Part shown: one piece after another, positions 60,252-64,000 of the stretch
Layout of the letters: each line of letters opens with the position of its first letter
How positions within the stretch are numbered: position 1 is the stretch's first letter
From: PALSA-894 sp034669145
GTDB taxonomy: Bacteria > Pseudomonadota > Alphaproteobacteria > Rhizobiales > Xanthobacteraceae
DNA: 64,000 nucleotides
Reading direction: 5' to 3'
Assembly (NCBI GenBank): GCA_034669145.1
Contig: JAXDNY010000060.1
Coordinates: 49,784 to 113,783, forward strand
Made by a program: the position numbers and the translations under genes
Notes under the pieces: generated by a model
Seen by the model: only the letters and a program-made list of their open reading frames with translations
Databases searched by the model: none
Told to the model about the DNA's origin: nothing

Positions 60252-61189
60252 CCCCTCAGCCGCGGATTGACCAGAACGTAGAGCATGTCGGCGATCAGGT
60301 TGAGCGTGATGTAGATCGTGGCCGTGACCAGCACGACGCCCTGCACCACCGCGTAGTCGCGGTTGAATACCGCATCGATGATCAGCTTGCCGAAGCCCGG
60401 AATCGTGAAGATCTGCTCGGTCAGCACCGCGCCAGACAGCAACGTGCCGAGATCGAGCGCGCCGATGGTAATGACCGGTATCAGCGCATTGCGCATCGCG
60501 TGCTTGAGGATGACCGAGCGCTCAAGTAGCCCCTTGGCGCGCGCAGTGCGCACATAGTCGCTGTTCAGCGCCTCCAGCATGGAGCTACGGGTGTGTCGCA
60601 TCAGCACGGCGGCGAGCGCATTGCCGAGCACGAAGGCGGGCATGATGGTGGTGGCGAGACTTTGCCGCCAATCCTCGGTGAGCGGCACGTAGCCCGAGGG
60701 CGGCAGCCAGCCGAGCTGCACCGAGAACAGGAAGATCAGCATGATGCCGAGCCAGAAGTTCGGCGTCGAAAGCCCCCATAGCGCAAACACGTTGGCGGCG
60801 TAATCCCAGGCCGTGTCCTTGTAGACCGCCGAAATGACGCCGGCGGTGATCCCGATCGAGAGCGCGATCACAATCGCCATCGCGGCGAGCTGCATGGTCA
60901 CGGGGAGCTTTTGCAGGACGAGATCGAGCACCTTCTGCTTGTTGCGCATCGACTCGCCGAGATCGCCGGAGAGCACGCCCTTGACCCAGAACACGTATTG
61001 CACCGGGATCGGCTGATCGAGGCGGTACTGTTTGCGGATCTGCTCGATCACGGCCGGATCGCGGTCCTCGCCGGCCATGATCAGCGCCGGATCTCCGGGG
61101 AGCAATTGCTGCAGCGAGAAGATCAGCACCGACACGAAGAAGAGTGTCGGGATGAGCTGCAGGATGCGCTTGGCGAGGAAGGTGAGCAT
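60248..61189 (-). CDS. Peptide/nickel-type ABC transporter permease (DppB-like)
   Basis: 313 residues, six helices. The family start MLTFLAKRILQLIPTLFFVSVLIFSLQQLLPGDPA is typical. The EAA loop is RTARAKGLLERSVILKHAMRNALIPVIT (about 200-227). GFGKLIIDAVFNRDYAVVQGVV is the C-terminal DppB block. It pairs with the DppC-like protein. Between this gene and the binding-protein gene is a family F repeat, so expression ratios may differ across the operon. Confidence 0.88.
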   Translation of the reverse strand: MLTFLAKRILQLIPTLFFVSVLIFSLQQLLPGDPALIMAGEDRDPAVIEQIRKQYRLDQPIPVQYVFWVKGVLSGDLGESMRNKQKVLDLVLQKLPVTMQLAAMAIVIALSIGITAGVISAVYKDTAWDYAANVFALWGLSTPNFWLGIMLIFLFSVQLGWLPPSGYVPLTEDWRQSLATTIMPAFVLGNALAAVLMRHTRSSMLEALNSDYVRTARAKGLLERSVILKHAMRNALIPVITIGALDLGTLLSGAVLTEQIFTIPGFGKLIIDAVFNRDYAVVQGVVLVTATIYITLNLIADMLYVLVNPRLRG

Positions 61190-61209
61190 CTAGTCCGCGC
61201 TCAAAGATC

Positions 61210-61287
61210 GTAGGGCGGGCAAAGGCGCAACGCGCCGTGCCCGCCATATTGCTTCGCGGCGGGCACGCTTCGCTTTGCCCGCCCTAT
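61210..61287. repeat. Repeat family F, copy 3
   Basis: Ends GTAGGGCGGGCAAAGGCG and GCTTTGCCCGCCCTAT are inverted around GCCGTGCCCGCC / GGCGGGCAC. It lies between the dppA-like and dppB-like genes. Confidence 0.8.
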
Positions 61288-61292
61288 GGCAG

Positions 61293-62804
61293 TCATTTGA
61301 TTTTGAGCCCCACCACGCGCACCAGTCCGTCCGGCACCGGCTTGAATCCCTCGACCCTGGTCGTATGCGCGACCAGTACCTTGCGGTGATAGAGATAGAG
61401 GATCGGGATTTCGGTATTTACGATTTTGGCCGCAACCTCATAGATCGCCGTGCGCTTGGCGGGATCGGAGGTCAGCCGCGCGTCGTCGAGTGCCTTGTCG
61501 ACGTCCGGGCTGGAAATGCCGCTGTTGTTCTGCGGCGCCTTGGTCTTGAAGAAAATGAAGGAATTGCCGTCCGGATCGGTGCGCCCGCTCCAGCCGATCA
61601 GGTAGGCCTGATACTCGCCCTGCTCTCCCTGCTTGAGCGAGGTCGCGAATTCGGTGACGCGGATCTTCATGTCGATGCCGGCTTCCGCCGCCATCGCCTG
61701 CACCACCTCGGAGACAGCCTTGTTCTCGGCGCCCTGCGGCACCATGAAATCGACCGAGACCGGACCGGTGACGCCCGCTTCCTTGATCAGCGCCTTGGCC
61801 TTGGCGACGTCGCGCTTCGGGATCGGGAGACTCTTCTGATAGTAGGAGTGCTCGGGATTGATCCACTGATTGCCCGGGACGAATTCGCCGTTGAATACGA
61901 CCTGATTGATGGCATCGCGATCGAGCGACAATTCGAGCGCCTGGCGCACCTTGGCGGACTGGCCCAGGGGTCCCTTCGATTTCTCCCCGTTGGCAATGTT
62001 CAGCGTAATGCCGACATAGCCGAGCTCGAGCGCGGTCGAGAGCTTGAGCCTTGAATCCGCGCGCACTTCCTTGATGTCGGTCGCGTTCAGCCGCTCGATC
62101 AGGTCAAGGCCGCCGGACTTGAGGTTCGCGAGGCGCACCGTCGAATCCACGATCGGCAGATAGGTGATGCGGTCGATATGGACGTTATCCTTGTTCCAGT
62201 AGTCGGCGAATTTCTCGACCACGATGCGGTCCTGCTGCACGCGCTCGACGAACTTGTAGGGTCCCGCGCACACCGGCTTGAGGCCGAACCTGTCGCCGGC
62301 CTCCTTGGCGGCCTTCGGCGACACCATCATGCCGGCGCGGTCGGTGAGCTGGGCGATCAGCGGCGAGAACGGCGCTTTCAGGTGCAGCTTGATGGTGAGC
62401 GGATCGGCGACTTCGATGGAGTCGAGCGCGGCAAGCTCCGGCTTGCGGAACGAGCCCTGCATGTTGAGGTGGCGCTCCAGCGAGAACTTCGCGGCCTCGG
62501 CGTCGAGCCTCTCGCCGTCGTGGAATTTGACGTTCGGGCGCAGCTTGATCGTCACCAGCTTGCCGTCCTCCGACGTCTCGGACGACAGCGCGAGCTGCGG
62601 CACGACGTTGAGCTTCTCGTCGATGTCGAACAGCTTGTCGCAGATCGACGCGAACACGATGCGCCCCACATAGGTGCGCGCAAGCGTCGGATCGAGCACG
62701 TCAGGGTCCTCGGCGAGCCCGATGCGCAGCGCGGATTGGGCCGCGGCCGTTCCGCAACTGAGAGCAACGAGCGCGGCAGCCGCCGCAAGGCGCATGGCTT
62801 TCAT
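61293..62804 (-). CDS. Extracellular solute-binding protein family 5 (DppA/OppA-like)
   Basis: 503 residues with a signal peptide (MKAMRLAAAAALVALSCGTAAAQ, cleaved near 23; ends shown). The mature start ALRIGLAEDPDVLDPTLART and the block TIKLRPNVKFHDGERLDAEAAKFSLER are diagnostic of family 5 peptide-binding proteins. SDxxP-type GWSGRTDPDGNSFIFF near 390 is in the ligand pocket. It delivers peptides, nickel or glutathione-like compounds to the DppBC permease. The ATG overlaps the ATPase stop by four bases, so the ATPase is translated just before it. Confidence 0.9.
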   Translation of the reverse strand: MKAMRLAAAAALVALSCGTAAAQSALRIGLAEDPDVLDPTLARTYVGRIVFASICDKLFDIDEKLNVVPQLALSSETSEDGKLVTIKLRPNVKFHDGERLDAEAAKFSLERHLNMQGSFRKPELAALDSIEVADPLTIKLHLKAPFSPLIAQLTDRAGMMVSPKAAKEAGDRFGLKPVCAGPYKFVERVQQDRIVVEKFADYWNKDNVHIDRITYLPIVDSTVRLANLKSGGLDLIERLNATDIKEVRADSRLKLSTALELGYVGITLNIANGEKSKGPLGQSAKVRQALELSLDRDAINQVVFNGEFVPGNQWINPEHSYYQKSLPIPKRDVAKAKALIKEAGVTGPVSVDFMVPQGAENKAVSEVVQAMAAEAGIDMKIRVTEFATSLKQGEQGEYQAYLIGWSGRTDPDGNSFIFFKTKAPQNNSGISSPDVDKALDDARLTSDPAKRTAIYEVAAKIVNTEIPILYLYHRKVLVAHTTRVEGFKPVPDGLVRVVGLKIK

Positions 62805-63937
62805 GGTGATCTCCCCTCACTGACCGGCTGGGCGGGCGCTTTGGCGCGCCCTTGCCCAACTGTACCAACACCGGATTCCGCATGCACGTCCATTGGGCGG
62901 GCAAATGCCTCGATAAGTCGCGTATAGGCCGGCGAGCGGCCGACATCGGGCGGCGTTGCCGTGACGGCAGGAAGCTCCGGCCAGCGGTGACAGGCGGTCG
63001 CATGGGCGCCGTCGGCGATCAGCGCGGGCCGCTCGACCCGGCAGCGCTCGATTGCGTGCGGACAGCGCAGGTGCAGATGGCATCCGGGCGGCGGGTTGAT
63101 CGGGCTCGGCACGTCGCCCGGCAGGATGGTGCGGTCGCGCCGCGCGCGCGGTCGCGGCACCGGGATCGCGGACAACAGCGCCTGCGTGTAAGGGTGACGC
63201 GGGTTGGCGAACAGTTGGTCGGTCGGCGCGGTCTCGACGATGCGCCCGAGATACATGACGGCGACGTCGTCCGCGATGTGCTTCACCACCGCGAGATCGT
63301 GCGAGATGAAGATGTAGGCTAACCCTAAGCGCTGCTGCAGGTCGCGCAGCAGGTTGAGCACCTGCGAACGGATCGACACATCGAGCGCCGAGACCGGCTC
63401 GTCGCACACGATCAGCTTCGGCTCGACCGCGAGTGCGCGCGCGATCACGATGCGCTGGCGCTGCCCGCCAGAGAACTCGTGCGGATAGCGCGGCGCAAAG
63501 CGCGGCTCGAGGCCGACCAGTTCCATGACCAGCGCGACGCGTTCGCGCCGCTGCGCCGAAGGCACGATGTCGTGCAGCGCGATCGGCTCGGCCAGAATGT
63601 CGCCGACCGTCATGCGCGGGTTGAGCGACGCATACGGATCTTGAAACACGAGTTGCGCCTGGCGGCGGTAGGCGCGCGTGTCGGCTTCGCTGAGCGCAAA
63701 CACGTCCTGGCCGTCGAACCGCATGCCGCCGGCCGTGGGTTCGATCAGCCGCAGCACCAGCCGTCCGACCGTCGACTTGCCCGAGCCGGACTCGCCGACC
63801 AGCGCCAGTGTCTTGCCCGCCTCGACCGTGAAGCTCACGCCGTCGACGGCGTGTACATGCGCGGTGGGGCGCCCGAACACCGTACGGCGCGCAACGAAGC
63901 GCTTCACCAGCCCCTCGGCTTCGACGAGCGCGGTCAC
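62801..63937 (-). CDS. Peptide ABC transporter ATP-binding protein (OppF/DppF-like)
   Basis: 378 residues starting with GTG 63937, preceded by GAGAGGGAA. Walker A is GESGSGKST, signature FSGGQRQR, Walker B LIVCDEP, and the switch His is in FISHDLAVVKHIADD. The oligopeptide C-terminal domain with Cys residues (PGCHLHLRCPHAIERCRVERP, about 285-305) may bind an Fe-S cluster as in other DppD/F proteins. The tail after about 340 is unusually long and Pro/Ala-rich. Only one ATPase is visible; the partner ATPase may lie beyond the right edge, upstream of this gene. Confidence 0.88.
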   Translation of the reverse strand: MTALVEAEGLVKRFVARRTVFGRPTAHVHAVDGVSFTVEAGKTLALVGESGSGKSTVGRLVLRLIEPTAGGMRFDGQDVFALSEADTRAYRRQAQLVFQDPYASLNPRMTVGDILAEPIALHDIVPSAQRRERVALVMELVGLEPRFAPRYPHEFSGGQRQRIVIARALAVEPKLIVCDEPVSALDVSIRSQVLNLLRDLQQRLGLAYIFISHDLAVVKHIADDVAVMYLGRIVETAPTDQLFANPRHPYTQALLSAIPVPRPRARRDRTILPGDVPSPINPPPGCHLHLRCPHAIERCRVERPALIADGAHATACHRWPELPAVTATPPDVGRSPAYTRLIEAFARPMDVHAESGVGTVGQGRAKAPAQPVSEGRSP

Positions 63938-63939
63938 TT

Positions 63940-64000
63940 CCCTCTCCCCGCTTGCGGGGAGAGGGTGGCGGGGACCGAAGGTCCGAGCCGGGTGAGGGGG
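63940..64000. repeat. Palindromic repeat family E, copy 2 (cut by the window edge)
   Basis: CCCTCTCCCCGC-TTGCGGGGAGAGGG (63940-63965, given in two parts) is the family E palindrome, followed by the start of a second arm that runs off the window. It separates the ATPase start from any gene to its right. Confidence 0.75.

Overview
This 64 kb window is GC-rich, densely coding and reads as chromosome of an alphaproteobacterium, most likely Hyphomicrobiales (Bradyrhizobium / Xanthobacteraceae-like). Supporting this are the TctABC-type uptake system, an HWE-family histidine kinase, a Tat-exported beta-helix repeat protein, many ABC and amidohydrolase genes, and at least six families of palindromic intergenic repeats. 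No rRNA, tRNA, CRISPR array, transposase or phage gene was seen. The taxonomic call is inference from gene content only.

Layout. 1-4.3 kb: lipoprotein fragment, large secreted SGNH hydrolase, PAS-PAS-HWE histidine kinase. 4.4-7.5 kb: tctC-tctB-tctA. 7.7-15 kb: an unknown membrane coiled-coil protein, an N-acyl-D-amino-acid deacylase, then meaB - CDF transporter - pyroglutamyl peptidase, and a Tat beta-helix protein. 14.9-17.5 kb: a RES/Xre toxin-antitoxin pair divergent from a domain-permuted class III CoA-transferase. 17.5-26.2 kb: asparaginase II, DUF3750 protein, MFS transporter, GGDEF-EAL protein, FeeM-like acyltransferase, and an arsenosugar pair (arsS plus glycosyltransferase).

26.2-43.0 kb is the centrepiece: fourteen genes on the minus strand. 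They encode phnW, phnA and phnY (2-aminoethylphosphonate, AEP, to acetate plus phosphate), a Rieske oxygenase, an FAD amine oxidoreductase, an AEP-type ABC transporter, a PbfA-like lyase, a GNAT acetyltransferase, and a glutamine-synthetase-like ligase with an aldehyde and an alcohol dehydrogenase. Repeats or hairpins separate most of its modules. I propose that the locus handles AEP and probably N-methylated and hydroxylated AEP. A 19-base element in front of phnW recurs with 17/19 identity in front of a dimethylglycine-dehydrogenase-like gene at 51.4-53.8 kb, directly downstream of a DeoR regulator. This suggests one regulon and an N-demethylation route.

43-49.4 kb: SMP-30 lactonase, M20 peptidase, a lower-GC island with two orphan genes and about 0.9 kb of structured non-coding DNA, then a Na/Pi cotransporter. 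49.4-58.4 kb (minus strand): proline-rich membrane protein, DMT transporter, dimethylglycine-dehydrogenase-like enzyme, DeoR regulator, carbamoyl-amino-acid hydrolase, YqjM-type ene-reductase and a CPG2-like peptidase. 58.5-64 kb: Spy-like periplasmic protein and a dipeptide-type ABC transporter that runs towards the right edge.
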